From the NCBI RefSeq assembly GCF_900141985.1, contig NZ_FQZK01000003.1:310001-374000 (forward strand): 64,000 nucleotides of DNA. Reading direction: 5' to 3'. The DNA comes from Nocardiopsis flavescens. GTDB taxonomy: Bacteria; Actinomycetota; Actinomycetes; Streptosporangiales; Streptosporangiaceae. The number at the start of each line of letters is the position of its first letter. The stretch's first letter is position 1. Positions 35,076-43,630 of the stretch are shown piece after piece. The notes under the pieces were generated by a model. The model did not search any database, had not been told where the DNA came from, and saw nothing but the letters and a program-made list of their open reading frames with translations. The translations under genes and the position numbers were made by a program.

Positions 35076-35600
35076 TCACCCGGCCAGGACCAGGACGAAG
35101 GCCCCCAGCGCCAGCAGGATCAGCGAACCCACGATGACGGCGGGCGAGCCGAAGGCCAGCACGAGCACCTCGGCGGCCAGCGCCCCGCCGATCGCCGCCG
35201 CGGCCCACGGCCAGCGCGCCTCCGGCGACCAGTCGTAGCGGCGCTCGCGTGCGACGGTGACACCGAAGGCCGCGGCGATGAGCCCCCAGAACGCCAGGTG
35301 GGCGACGACCCGCGCGGAGGGGTCCACGTAGTCGGCCATGCCGCCGACGATCATCACGTAGAAGACCGTCCCGGTCACCAGGCGCCAGTAGCCGCGGCCG
35401 CGCTCGACGGGGATGTCGCGCAGCCGGGCCGGGGTGGTGCGGCGGAAGCGCTCGGCCGCCACCGGCGGCGGGTCGGGCTCCGGGGGCGGAACCGGATCGG
35501 GGCGGGGTCGCGGGGGTTCGGGCGGCGGCTCGTACCCTCCGACGGGCTCGGGGCCCTCCGGGTACTGGTGGCCACCGGGGTACTGGGGGGAGTCGGACAC
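35076..35600 (-). CDS. Integral membrane protein with a proline-rich cytoplasmic N-terminus
   Basis: A 174-residue protein. I prefer the GTG at 35600 because AAGGGG sits six bases upstream; the GTG at 35615 would place that binding site inside the gene. About 70 N-terminal residues are a Pro/Glu/Gly-rich region (YEPPPEPPRPRPDPVPPP), probably disordered. Four hydrophobic helices follow (about residues 75-95, 100-118, 128-148, 150-172). It ends six bases from the convergent tatB stop. No family is recognised. Confidence 0.7.
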   Translation of the reverse strand: MSDSPQYPGGHQYPEGPEPVGGYEPPPEPPRPRPDPVPPPEPDPPPVAAERFRRTTPARLRDIPVERGRGYWRLVTGTVFYVMIVGGMADYVDPSARVVAHLAFWGLIAAAFGVTVARERRYDWSPEARWPWAAAAIGGALAAEVLVLAFGSPAVIVGSLILLALGAFVLVLAG

Positions 35601-37153
35601 GGTCCGCCCCTTCACGGTCGGCGCTGTCCGGCCGTGCGGCCGGGGGACTCTCGCCTCTCCCCTACCCGGTGCCCGGCGGTGTCAAATCCCCACCCGTCAC
35701 GGAGAACGAGCCGGGCCCGGACCCCGGCGGCCGCGGTCGGCGCGCGTGAGGGGCCCGGGCCCGCAGACCTCAATGGACTAGAGCCAGGAGAATCCGCTGG
35801 AGCGAGAGCAGAGCGCCTGCTTGATCATGACATGTACCTTTCGTGTGGCTTCAGCCCATCCCTGGACCACCTTGGACCACCCGACCGACCCCGACAAGAC
35901 CCTCACCCGGATGTTCATCATTTTATGACGTATCGGGACACAAAGGACGGAAGGGCCGCGATCCAACGGAGCGGCCTCCGCGGGAATCCCAGATCAGCGG
36001 TACCGCGTTCGCGATCGCAGTCCGCACCCTCCCCGGGGACCTGCAAAAACAAGTCCACCCGGCGGCAAAATCGCTTCGCCACGGCTGACCGAGAGTGATC
36101 ACCGGAGTTTCTCCACCCGCCCGGCGGGACGGCACACCGATCGGAATTGCCGCCCCTTTCCCCAGAATATCCCGGACCCTTCCATAAACCTCCCGAGAGT
36201 CCCCTCTCCCGCCGACGGGAAAGAGCGGTCCGACCGGTGGGCACGCTCCGTGATCACCGCGCGGTGGAGGAACGCGGACACCAGGGGCCACCGGGGACCT
36301 CGACGCCCCTTTACAGACGTACAAAACTCCGGATTATCGACGGTCCTTTTCAGGGAGATGCGCATCCCTCGACCCCCTCGCATCACATGGTCGCCCGGTT
36401 CCTTGCCGTTCGACCGCAATGCTCGGGGCGAGTCGTGAAAACGGGTCGGCCGTTCGGGCGTACAGGGCTATCCTGGATCCGCACCGGACCCCGCCACAGG
36501 GGATAGCCGCTTCGCCGGTGACACTCGGGGCTCCGGTCCGGAATCGACACCCCGCGCGAGGGGATATCCGGCCGACCCGATTCCGGGGACCGTGCACCGC
36601 ACGGTCCCCTTCTCCCTGCCGGGTCCCGACCGCCGCAGAATCTGCGACCCCCGCGCGCGACCACCGGACCGACCGGGCCCGTGGTCACGCACTCCGGCGG
36701 ACCGCGCGCAGCCATCCGCTCCAGACCGGCCCCACGAGCACCCGCGCGGCGACTGCCGGACCGACCAAGCTCCGGGTCGCAGCCGGCCGTCCCCGCCGGG
36801 CGACCGCCCCACCGCCGCGCGGACCGACCGCGTCAAGACCCGCGGACACCCGCGCGCGACCCGACCGCCACCGGACCGCCCCGGCTCCCGAACACCCGCG
36901 GCACCCGTCGGCGGACCGCGCTCAGCGCTCCTCGGAGACCGGCCCCGCTTCCCGTCCCCATGCCGCCCCCCAGCGGCCCGTGGACGCCTCTACGGCCCTC
37001 GTTGCACATCAGCCCCGTCCGCAACAGCGGCACGTCCACACGCGGGCACCTCACCCGCCACAGCGCGGCACGGGCCGCAGGCGAGTCGAGGGGAGGGAGG
37101 GGGTGGAGCCGCACGGGAACCGCACCGGATCTCTCCCGGGGTTCTCACAACGA
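35601..37153. other. Long spacer without a convincing gene
   Basis: About 1.55 kb with no gene I can support. The first half (to about 36480) is less GC-rich than the rest of the window and has scattered stops in all frames. The second half is GC-rich but markedly C-rich on the + strand, with short recurring CCGGACCG- and CGCGCGAC-like words, and its open frames lack start signals, family likeness and codon periodicity. No hairpin stands out as an RNA gene. It ends at the tRNA-Ala terminator. Confidence 0.6.
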
Positions 37154-37184
37154 CAGAGGCCCCGCCCGGTGGGCGAGGCCTCTG
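37154..37184 (-). terminator. Terminator of tRNA-Ala
   Basis: Fourteen-base arms (37154-37167 and 37171-37184), with a single mismatch that becomes a G-U pair on the minus strand, and a three-base loop. It lies 21 bases downstream of the tRNA 3' end on the minus strand and is followed by a T-containing stretch. Confidence 0.8.
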
Positions 37185-37204
37185 GTGGTCTTCTGACCTG
37201 CTGT

Positions 37205-37277
37205 GGAGCTATGGGGATTTGAACCCCAGACCCCCTCGATGCGAACGAGGTGCGCTACCGGACTGCGCCATAGCCCC
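37205..37277 (-). tRNA. tRNA-Ala (anticodon CGC)
   Basis: 73 nucleotides forming a full cloverleaf on the minus strand. The acceptor stem GGGGCTA pairs with TAGCTCC, with one G-U pair. The D-arm contains GCGCAGTCCGGTAGCGC, the anticodon stem CCTCG/CGAGG encloses loop TTCGCAT, and the T-arm is GGGGTTCAAATCCCC. The anticodon CGC (37241-37243) decodes GCG. The CCA end is not encoded. Confidence 0.95.
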
Positions 37278-37348
37278 TTGTTGAAGACGAGATAAGACTA
37301 GCAGGGATCCGGGGATGCTCCGAACCGGTTCCGGAGCCCCCGGAGGCG

Positions 37349-37939
37349 TCAGTCGCCGGCCGCCCGCAGCCGCGCGTCGGCGTACTGGTCGTAGACCTGG
37401 TTGCGGCGGTCGCGCAGGGCGATGATCTCCGCCTCGCGCTCGGCCTCCCGCTCCTCCTGCTCCTGGAGCTCGGCCGTCCTGCGGGCCCGCAGGGCCGCCC
37501 GGCGCCGGGCCTCCCGGACGGCGGCCCGCTGCTCGGCGTCGGCCTTGGCCGCCTCCCGCAGCAGCACCAGGTGTCCCCCCAGCAGGAGCACCGGAGGCAC
37601 CGTCACCCACCAGGGCCCCAGGCCGAGGGCGACCGCGACGGCCGTGCCCGCGGTGAGCAGGACGAGCGCCGTGGTGCGGCGGCGCCGGCGGGCGATGACC
37701 CGGGACCGGCGCTCGCGGCCCGGCGGTCCGGGGAGGGGCGCGGCCTCGACCGCGACCTCCTCGGGCTCCTCCGCGTCCTCGTCCTCCAGGACGTCGGCCT
37801 CGGCCGCGTCCACGGTGTCCTCGTCCTCGCGCCGCGGGTCCTCGGGGACGGCGTCCACCGGGTCCTTCCGCAACAGCATCGGCACGAGGACGATGAGCCA
37901 TACGACCACGATGGCCAGGTACAGAGGAGAGCTGCTCAT
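37349..37939 (-). CDS. sepX: SepX/GlpR-like membrane protein (cell division)
   Basis: A 196-residue protein: an N-terminal membrane helix (YLAIVVVWLIVLVPMLLRK), an acidic linker of about 50 residues, two closely spaced helices (ALVLLTAGTAVAVALGLGPWWVTVPPVLLLGG) and a C-terminal coiled coil rich in Arg, Glu and Ala. Topology and position match the actinobacterial protein called SepX in Streptomyces and, as I recall, GlpR in Corynebacterium, which acts at division septa and binds a MoeA-like partner. The start is the ATG at 37939 with AGGAGG upstream. It lies next to rimJ, mog, moaC, moeA and galU, as in mycobacteria. The identification rests on architecture and synteny. Confidence 0.75.
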   Translation of the reverse strand: MSSSPLYLAIVVVWLIVLVPMLLRKDPVDAVPEDPRREDEDTVDAAEADVLEDEDAEEPEEVAVEAAPLPGPPGRERRSRVIARRRRRTTALVLLTAGTAVAVALGLGPWWVTVPPVLLLGGHLVLLREAAKADAEQRAAVREARRRAALRARRTAELQEQEEREAEREAEIIALRDRRNQVYDQYADARLRAAGD

Positions 37940-38016
37940 CACCCCTCCTCACGATGACGGCCACTGAACGTTGATCGACACCTCGCCGACACCGCCGCGC
38001 GCGGTACGTCCGGGGA

Positions 38017-38106
38017 GGGGAACGTCCGTCCTGGGGACGGGGTTCCCGACCTCGGACCTGTCCGGGAGGTATCCCGGACATATCCGCGCGCTGCCCGCAT
38101 CGTCAA
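38017..38106 (-). promoter_or_regulatory. sepX promoter region with palindromic operator and leader hairpin
   Basis: On the minus strand TTGACG (38101-38106) and TATGTC (38077-38082) are 18 bases apart. A perfect inverted repeat, TGTCCGGGA-N4-TCCCGGACA, occupies 38059-38080 and overlaps the -10 element. Further downstream, 38017-38047 can form a hairpin with GGGAAC/GTTCCC outer arms. The whole 37940-38331 spacer is otherwise free of genes and less GC-rich than its neighbours. Confidence 0.5.
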
Positions 38107-38331
38107 TGCGTCTATGTTCCGCACGGTACGACCCCGTGTCCATAAATGCGCCACATTCCGACCGGAGTGTCGCAAGATTGTGGACTCTCGATTTCGGTCG
38201 CCGGAGGCGGATGTCCGTCAGTGCAGGTCAGAGCATGACTGCGCAGAGCAATACCAATTCAACGCAAAGTAATTGATCGATGTCGCTAAAGAGAGGTTTA
38301 AGTTCCGGTCACACCCGTGATCGTGCCACGT

Positions 38332-39051
38332 TCAGTTCGGCCGGGGCCGCGGACTCGCCGGATGCCGGGGATCTCCGCCGCCGTTCGGGTCCTGTGGCCC
38401 CAATGGGGTTCCCGGACCGGAATCGGGCTCCGGCGGAGTCCCCGAGGATCTGTCCGAACGCCACCGGTGCAGCAGCCCGTCCGGGACCTCCTCGGACGTG
38501 AGCGCGTAGCAGATGTGGTCCCGCCAGGCCCCGTCGATGTGGAGCTGCCGTCTGCGCACGCCCTCGTCCCGGAAGCCGAGCTTGGTCGCGACGCGTCGGC
38601 TGGCCCGGTTCTCCGGCCGGATGTTGGCCTCGATCCGGTGCAGGCCGACCCGGAAGAAGGCGTGGTCGACGGCGAGCGCCACGGCCGTGGGGGTGATCCC
38701 CCGTCCCGCGTGGGCGCCGTCGATCCAGTAGCCGACCTGTGCCGATCGGGCCGAGCCCCAGACGATCCCGCCCACGGACAGCTGCCCCACGAAGCGCCCC
38801 GCGTAGAACACGGACCAGGGCATGGACAGGCCCTGGCGGGCCTCCCGCCGGATGGCCTGGATCATGGCCACGTAGGGGGACAGCCCGGTGGTGCGCAGCG
38901 GCATCTCCGGATAGGTGGGCTCCCAGGGCCGCAGCCACTCGGTGTTGCGCGCCCGGGTGTCGCGCAGGGCGGCGGCGTCGCGGAGCCGGAGCGGCCGGAG
39001 CTCGACCGGACCCTCCGCCAGGGTGACGGGCCACCCTTGTCTGCGATTCAC
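38332..39051 (-). CDS. rimJ: RimJ-like N-acetyltransferase (GNAT)
   Basis: A 239-residue GNAT protein of the RimJ/RimL group. It opens with VELRPLRLRDAAALRDTRARNTEWLRPWEPT, where the W-L-x-x-W-E block is typical of RimJ, and the acetyl-CoA site is YWIDGAHAGRGITPTAVAL. The end of the domain is EANIRPENRASRRVATKLGFRDEGVRRR. The start is the GTG at 39051 with AAGGGA upstream. The last 45 residues are a disordered Pro/Gly-rich tail. The family acetylates the N-terminus of ribosomal protein S5 in enterobacteria; the actinobacterial target is unknown. Confidence 0.9.
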   Translation of the reverse strand: MNRRQGWPVTLAEGPVELRPLRLRDAAALRDTRARNTEWLRPWEPTYPEMPLRTTGLSPYVAMIQAIRREARQGLSMPWSVFYAGRFVGQLSVGGIVWGSARSAQVGYWIDGAHAGRGITPTAVALAVDHAFFRVGLHRIEANIRPENRASRRVATKLGFRDEGVRRRQLHIDGAWRDHICYALTSEEVPDGLLHRWRSDRSSGTPPEPDSGPGTPLGPQDPNGGGDPRHPASPRPRPN

Positions 39052-39259
39052 GACAGTCCCTTCGCCACCGTCCGCCGGGTTCCGGCTCCCGCGGGGTCTC
39101 CAGTATTCCACTCCTCGGACACGGCGTGTCGTCGGTCACCCGTAGTCCCAGAAACGGATGGGACCTAATGTCGTTGATTCCTCACCGGAAAGGGGCCTCT
39201 TGGTCAAGGAATTCTCTCTGAACGGAATGCCCGAGATGTGATTCCCGTCATTGCCCGGT

Positions 39260-39772
39260 TCATTCGGAAGCAGAGTGATCCGCGCCACGCAACTGGTCGA
39301 GCGCGTGGCCCAGCACCGGCCCCAGAACGTCCATTCCGTCGCCCGCCCCGCCCCGCGAACCGGGCAGGTTGACCACCAGCACCCGCCGGTCGCCGCGCAC
39401 GACCACCCCGGCCAGGCCGCGCGAGAGGATCGCGGTGGGCACGCCCTTCTCCCGCCCCGCGGACCGGATCGCCTCGGCGATCCCCGGCACCTCGTAGGAG
39501 AGCAGCGAGCGGGTGGCCTCGGGGGTGAGGTCCTGCGGAGTCACGCCTGTACCCCCGGTCGTCAGCACCGCGTCGGCGCCCTCGGCGACCGCGCGCTCCA
39601 GCGCCTCCGCCACCGGCGGGCCGTCCGGGACCACCCAGGGGCCCAGCGGCTCGAAGCCCAGGGCCCGCAGCCGCTCCGCGACGACCGGGCCGGAGCGGTC
39701 GGGGTACACGCCCGCCGCCGCCCGGTTGGACGCCGTCACCACGGCCACGCGCCGCGCGGGGGCGTCACTCAC
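39260..39772 (-). CDS. mog: Molybdopterin adenylyltransferase (Mog/MoaB family)
   Basis: A 170-residue MogA/MoaB-fold protein that activates molybdopterin by adenylation before molybdate insertion. Its motifs are VAVVTASNRAAAG at the first strand, DAVLTTGGTGVTPQDLTPEAT near residue 68 (the MPT-binding TTGGTG) and VVNLPGSRGGAGD near residue 136. The start overlaps the moaC end by eight bases, indicating coupled translation within the molybdenum cofactor operon. Confidence 0.93.
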   Translation of the reverse strand: MSDAPARRVAVVTASNRAAAGVYPDRSGPVVAERLRALGFEPLGPWVVPDGPPVAEALERAVAEGADAVLTTGGTGVTPQDLTPEATRSLLSYEVPGIAEAIRSAGREKGVPTAILSRGLAGVVVRGDRRVLVVNLPGSRGGAGDGMDVLGPVLGHALDQLRGADHSASE

Positions 39773-40268
39773 CGCGCCTCCAGTGGCCCTTCTTGCCGCC
39801 GGTCTTCTCCTCCACCCGGACCCGCGTGACCTCGGCCCCGGGGTCGACGGCCTTGACCATGTCCACCAGGCCCAGGGCGGCGGTCATGACACTGGTCAGC
39901 GCCTCCATCTCGACCCCGGTGCGGTCCGCGGTGCGCACCGTGGCCCGGATGTCGACGCCCTCGTCGACGACGGTGAGGTCCACGTCCACCCCGTGGACGG
40001 CGATGGGGTGGCACAGCGGCACCAGGTCGGGGGTGCGCTTGGCACCCTGGATCCCGGCGATCCGCGCCACGGCCAGGGCGTCGCCCTTGGGCACCCCTCC
40101 CCCGCGCAGCGCGGCGACGGCGGCGGCGCTGAGCAGCACCCGGCCGGTGGCCGTGGCGGTGCGTGCGCTCACGTCCTTGGCGGAGACGTCGACCATGCGC
40201 GCCGCGCCCGACGCGTCCAGATGGGTGAGCCCTCCGGGGCTCCCGTCCGCCCGTGGGGTGTCGCTCAT
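39765..40268 (-). CDS. moaC: Cyclic pyranopterin monophosphate synthase MoaC
   Basis: MoaC makes cyclic pyranopterin monophosphate, the first stable intermediate of molybdenum cofactor synthesis. The 167-residue protein has GLTHLDASGAARMVDVSAK at the start, GIQGAKRTPDLVPLCHP (about residue 78) and TGVEMEALTSVMTAALGLVDMVKAVD (about 123), which together hold the catalytic Lys, His and Asp residues of the family. The ATG at 40268 has GGAGGA eight bases upstream. The moaA and moaE genes are not in the window. Confidence 0.96.
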   Translation of the reverse strand: MSDTPRADGSPGGLTHLDASGAARMVDVSAKDVSARTATATGRVLLSAAAVAALRGGGVPKGDALAVARIAGIQGAKRTPDLVPLCHPIAVHGVDVDLTVVDEGVDIRATVRTADRTGVEMEALTSVMTAALGLVDMVKAVDPGAEVTRVRVEEKTGGKKGHWRRGE

Positions 40269-40405
40269 CGTCGCCGTCCTCCGTGTCCGTGGCCCTGTGC
40301 GCGGGCCCCGCGGGCCCTCCACGAAGGTACGGTACGCCAGCCCCGCCGCGTCCCGTGCCGCCGGACCGCGGGGCCGGTCCGGCGAGCCCCCCCGGAGCCG
40401 ACGGC

Positions 40406-41632
40406 TCAGACCGGGTCGGGCAGGACCAGGGCGTCCACCACCGTGCCCAGCGGCAGCTCTTCGACGTCCTCGGGCACGACGATCAGCGCGTCGGTGGTGC
40501 TGAGCGCGGTCAGCTGGTGCGACTCCTGCCGGGTCAGGGGCGTCACGGCGGCCTCCCGGCCCGGCCCCGCGGGGGCCAGGACCCCGCGCAGGTAGGAGCG
40601 GCGCCCGGGCGGAGAGGCGACCGGCGCGGTCAGGCGGGCGCGCACGCCCTCCAGGGAGGTGGGCGGCAGGCCGCGCAGACGGCGCAGCACCGGCAGGACC
40701 AGCACCTGGAAGGAGACGAACGCGCTCACCGGGTTGCCCGGGAGGGTGACGATGGGCGTGCGGTCCGGACCGATGACGCCGAACCCCTGGGGCTTGCCCG
40801 GCTGCATCGCCACCTGGGTGAACTCGACGGTGCCCTGGGCGCTGAGCACCTCCTTGACCACGTCGTAGGCGCCCATGCTCACGCCGCCGGTGGTGAGGAC
40901 CAGGTCGGCGCGGAGCAGCAGCCCCTCCAGGGTGTCGAGGACCCGGGCCGGGTCGTCGCCGACGAACCCGTGCCGGTGCGCCTCGCAGCCCGCGTCCCGG
41001 GCGGCGGCGGCCAGCATGAAGCTGTTGGACTCCCAGATCTGGCCCGGGCCCAGCGGGCGGCCGGGCTCCACCAGTTCCTCGCCGGTGGAGAGCACCACCA
41101 CGCGCGGGCGGGGGAAGACCGACACGGTGCGGCGCCCCACGGCTGCCAGCACGCCCATCTCCCCGGCGCCGACCCGCGCCCCGGGCTCCAGGACCACCGT
41201 GCCGGCCCCGATGTCACCGCCCGCCCGGCGGATGGCGTTGCCCTCCCGGACCGGCCGGGAGAACGCGGCCCGGGCGGGGTCGCCGTCGGTCCACTCCACC
41301 GGAACGACCGCGTCGGCCCCCGAGGGCAGCGGGGCACCGGTCATGATGCGGGCGCACATGCCGGGGCGGATCGCGACCGGGGACGGGTCGCCCGCGGCGA
41401 TGTCGGCGACCACCGGCAGGCGGACCGGGTGGCCGGGGCCGGCCTGTGCCAGGTCGGCGGCGTGCACGGCGTACCCGTCCATGGAGGAGTTGTCGAAGCC
41501 GGGCAGGGACACCGGCGAGGCCACGGTCTCGGCGAGGACGGAGCCGTGCGCCTGGAGCAGGTCGACCTCGACCGGCCGGGGGTCGTCCACCACGGCCAGG
41601 ATGTCGGCGATGTGCTGTTCGACGCTCTTCAC
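40406..41632 (-). CDS. moeA: Molybdopterin molybdotransferase MoeA (gephyrin-like; possible Glp)
   Basis: A 408-residue MoeA. Domain III starts with PGFDNSSMDGYAVHAADLA (about residue 44). The MPT-binding segment is LVLTTGGVSMGAYDVVKEVL (about 245), then LPGNPVSAFVSFQVLVLPVL (about 297) and the C-terminal beta domain. It inserts molybdate into adenylated molybdopterin. In corynebacteria the MoeA paralogue in the equivalent galU-rimJ locus has, as I recall, been repurposed as the FtsZ-binding division protein Glp. Here moaC and mog are adjacent, so either or both roles are possible. The start is the GTG at 41632, with GGAGGAG upstream. Confidence 0.93.
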   Translation of the reverse strand: MKSVEQHIADILAVVDDPRPVEVDLLQAHGSVLAETVASPVSLPGFDNSSMDGYAVHAADLAQAGPGHPVRLPVVADIAAGDPSPVAIRPGMCARIMTGAPLPSGADAVVPVEWTDGDPARAAFSRPVREGNAIRRAGGDIGAGTVVLEPGARVGAGEMGVLAAVGRRTVSVFPRPRVVVLSTGEELVEPGRPLGPGQIWESNSFMLAAAARDAGCEAHRHGFVGDDPARVLDTLEGLLLRADLVLTTGGVSMGAYDVVKEVLSAQGTVEFTQVAMQPGKPQGFGVIGPDRTPIVTLPGNPVSAFVSFQVLVLPVLRRLRGLPPTSLEGVRARLTAPVASPPGRRSYLRGVLAPAGPGREAAVTPLTRQESHQLTALSTTDALIVVPEDVEELPLGTVVDALVLPDPV

Positions 41633-41756
41633 GGGGGCTCCTCCGATTCGCGGCCAGGGCGTGGGCGCCCGCGGGCGCCCACGCCCCATTGTGGCCGGGC
41701 CGGGGAGGGGCGGCGGGCACCCCCGCCCCGGTCCGTGCGTCACATGGCGGGAGCGG

Positions 41757-42686
41757 TCAGGCGCGGGGGGCGTGCCGGTCGACGAACTCGCGCAGCCACG
41801 GGAGCAGCTCGTCGGCCAGGTCCGGGCGGCGGCAGGCGAAGTCCACGACGGTGCGGATGTAGTCGGCCTTGTTGCCGGTGTCGTAGCGGCGCCCGCGGAA
41901 CAGGACGCCGTGGACGGTGCCGCCCTCCTCGGGCTTGCGCCGGGCCAGCTCGCGCAGGGCGTCGGTCAGCTGGATCTCGCCGCCGCGGCCGGGGGGAGTC
42001 TCGTGCAGCACCGGGAAGACCGCGGGGTCGCAGATGTAGCGGCCGATGATCGCCCAGCGGCTGGGGGCCTGCTCCGGGGAGGGCTTCTCGACCAGGTCGG
42101 TGACGGTGACGACGTCGTCCTCGTCGGTGGGCTCGATGCCCGCGCAGCCGTAGAGGGAGACCTGCTCGGGCTCGACCTCCATGAGCGCGACCACGCTGCC
42201 GCCGTGCCGGTGCCGGACCTCGATCATGCGGCGCAGCAGGTCGGCGGACTCGATGAGGTCGTCGCCGAGCAGGACGGCGAAGGGGTTGTCCCCCACGTGC
42301 GCCTCCGCGCACAGGACGGCGTGCCCCAGGCCGCGCGGCTCCCCCTGGCGGACGTAGTGGACCTGGGCCAGGTTGCTGGGCTCCAGGACCGAGCGCAGCC
42401 GCTCGGCGTCGCCCTTGGCCTCCAGGGCCTCCTCCAGCTCGTAGGCCCGGTCGAAGTGGTCCTCGATGGAGCGCTTGTTGCGGCCCGTGATCATGAGGAC
42501 GTCGTTGAGGTCCGCGGCGACGGCCTCCTCCAGGACGTACTGGATCGCGGGCTTGTCCACGATCGGCAGCATCTCCTTGGGAGTCGCCTTGGTCGCCGGG
42601 AGGAAGCGGGTCCCCAGGCCGGCCGCGGGCACGACCGCCTTCGTCACGGGTGCGAGGGCGGAATCTGGCTGGTCGCTGGCGTTCAT
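41757..42686 (-). CDS. galU: UTP-glucose-1-phosphate uridylyltransferase
   Basis: A 309-residue GalU, which makes UDP-glucose for cell envelope and glycan synthesis. The nucleotide-binding signature is AVVPAAGLGTRFLPATKATPKEMLPIVDKPAIQY (residues 17-50). Further blocks are FAVLLGDDLI (about 137, the metal-binding DD) and VEKPSPEQAPSRWAIIGRYI (about 199), then GEIQLTDAL and RRYDTGNKADY. It lies immediately upstream of moeA, 124 bases apart, and divergent from the folate cyclo-ligase gene. Confidence 0.97.
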   Translation of the reverse strand: MNASDQPDSALAPVTKAVVPAAGLGTRFLPATKATPKEMLPIVDKPAIQYVLEEAVAADLNDVLMITGRNKRSIEDHFDRAYELEEALEAKGDAERLRSVLEPSNLAQVHYVRQGEPRGLGHAVLCAEAHVGDNPFAVLLGDDLIESADLLRRMIEVRHRHGGSVVALMEVEPEQVSLYGCAGIEPTDEDDVVTVTDLVEKPSPEQAPSRWAIIGRYICDPAVFPVLHETPPGRGGEIQLTDALRELARRKPEEGGTVHGVLFRGRRYDTGNKADYIRTVVDFACRRPDLADELLPWLREFVDRHAPRA

Positions 42687-42837
42687 GTCGGCACTCTAGG
42701 ACAGTCTCCGGTGCTCCACGATGCTCCGGGCCGTCCCGGGTGTCGAGAAGTCCCGGCGGTTTCGGGTCCGGGTAGGACGAAAGCCATCCGCCGTTCACCG
42801 GGGGCGCCGCGGGGGCCCCGCTGCCAGACTGGCGCCC

Positions 42838-43452
42838 ATGGACGAGACGACACGGTCGGAGAAGCGGCGGATGCGGCGGGACCTCCTGGCGGCGCGCCGG
42901 GAGATGGACCCCGGGGAGCGCGGGCGCGCCGGGTCGGCGGTGCGCGACACCCTCACGGCGCTGCCGTGGCTGGCCATGGGCGGCACCGTGGCCTGCTACT
43001 ACTCGGTGGGCACCGAGCCGGACACCCGCAAGCTCGTCGCGGCTCTGTGGAAGCGGGGCACGTACGTGCTGCTGCCCGTCTTCCTGCCCGACGGGAACCT
43101 CGACTGGGCGGCCTACGAGGGGCCCGACGGGCTGGAGCCGGCCGGGCACGGGCTGCTGGAGCCCACCGGGCACCGCTACGGGACGGGGGCGCTCGCCACC
43201 GCGGACGCGGTGGTGTGCCCCGCGCTGGCCGTGGACCGCTCCGGCGGCCGGCTGGGCCGGGGCGCGGGGTGCTACGACCGGGCCCTGGCGCTGCGGGGGC
43301 CGCACTGCCCGGCGATCGCGGTGGTGTACGACGGGGAGCTGGTGGAGGCGGTCCCCGGCGAGGAGCACGACCTGCGGGTGGACGCGGTGGTCACCCCGGG
43401 CGGGGGGCTGCGCGTGTTCGACTCCGGGGTGTGGCCGACCGGGCGGGGGTAG
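42838..43452 (+). CDS. 5-formyltetrahydrofolate cyclo-ligase
   Basis: A 204-residue protein that converts 5-formyl-THF to 5,10-methenyl-THF using ATP. It begins with EKRRMRRDLLAARREM, the basic ATP-binding helix. The C-terminal signature DRSGGRLGRGAGCYDRAL (about residue 140) is the family P-loop-like motif with the GxGxGYYDR pattern; here the Tyr pair is C-Y. The ATG at 42838 has no strong Shine-Dalgarno. It is divergent from galU and lies upstream of the FmdB gene, as in mycobacteria. Confidence 0.9.
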   Translation: MDETTRSEKRRMRRDLLAARREMDPGERGRAGSAVRDTLTALPWLAMGGTVACYYSVGTEPDTRKLVAALWKRGTYVLLPVFLPDGNLDWAAYEGPDGLEPAGHGLLEPTGHRYGTGALATADAVVCPALAVDRSGGRLGRGAGCYDRALALRGPHCPAIAVVYDGELVEAVPGEEHDLRVDAVVTPGGGLRVFDSGVWPTGRG

Positions 43453-43580
43453 GCGCGGCGGGCCCGGGACCGCGGGATTAAAGCGGGCACCGGGGGGCGT
43501 TGACAGGGACGATCGCGCTCCGGCCGACGACGACGCCCCCGGCCGGGTCCCCGCTGTCACGGCCCCGGCCGCCGAGCGCG

Positions 43581-43613
43581 TACTATTTAGCAGTCAACGG
43601 GCGAGAGTGCCAG
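43581..43613 (+). promoter_or_regulatory. CIRCE-like HrcA operator over the promoter of the FmdB/Ruc-like gene
   Basis: TTAGCAGTC and GAGTGCCAG (43587-43595 and 43605-43613) are separated by exactly nine bases, matching the CIRCE consensus TTAGCACTC-N9-GAGTGCTAA at 15 or more of 18 positions. TACTAT (43581-43586) just upstream is a good -10 element, so the operator would cover the transcription start. The gene's AAGGAGGA follows at once. Confidence 0.72.
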
Positions 43614-43630
43614 CAAGGAGGACCCGAACA

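Noticed and set aside
36419..37222. Open frame of about 267 codons in the spacer before tRNA-Ala
   Set aside because: No start signal, no codon periodicity, Thr/Pro/Arg-rich product, and it runs into the tRNA terminator.
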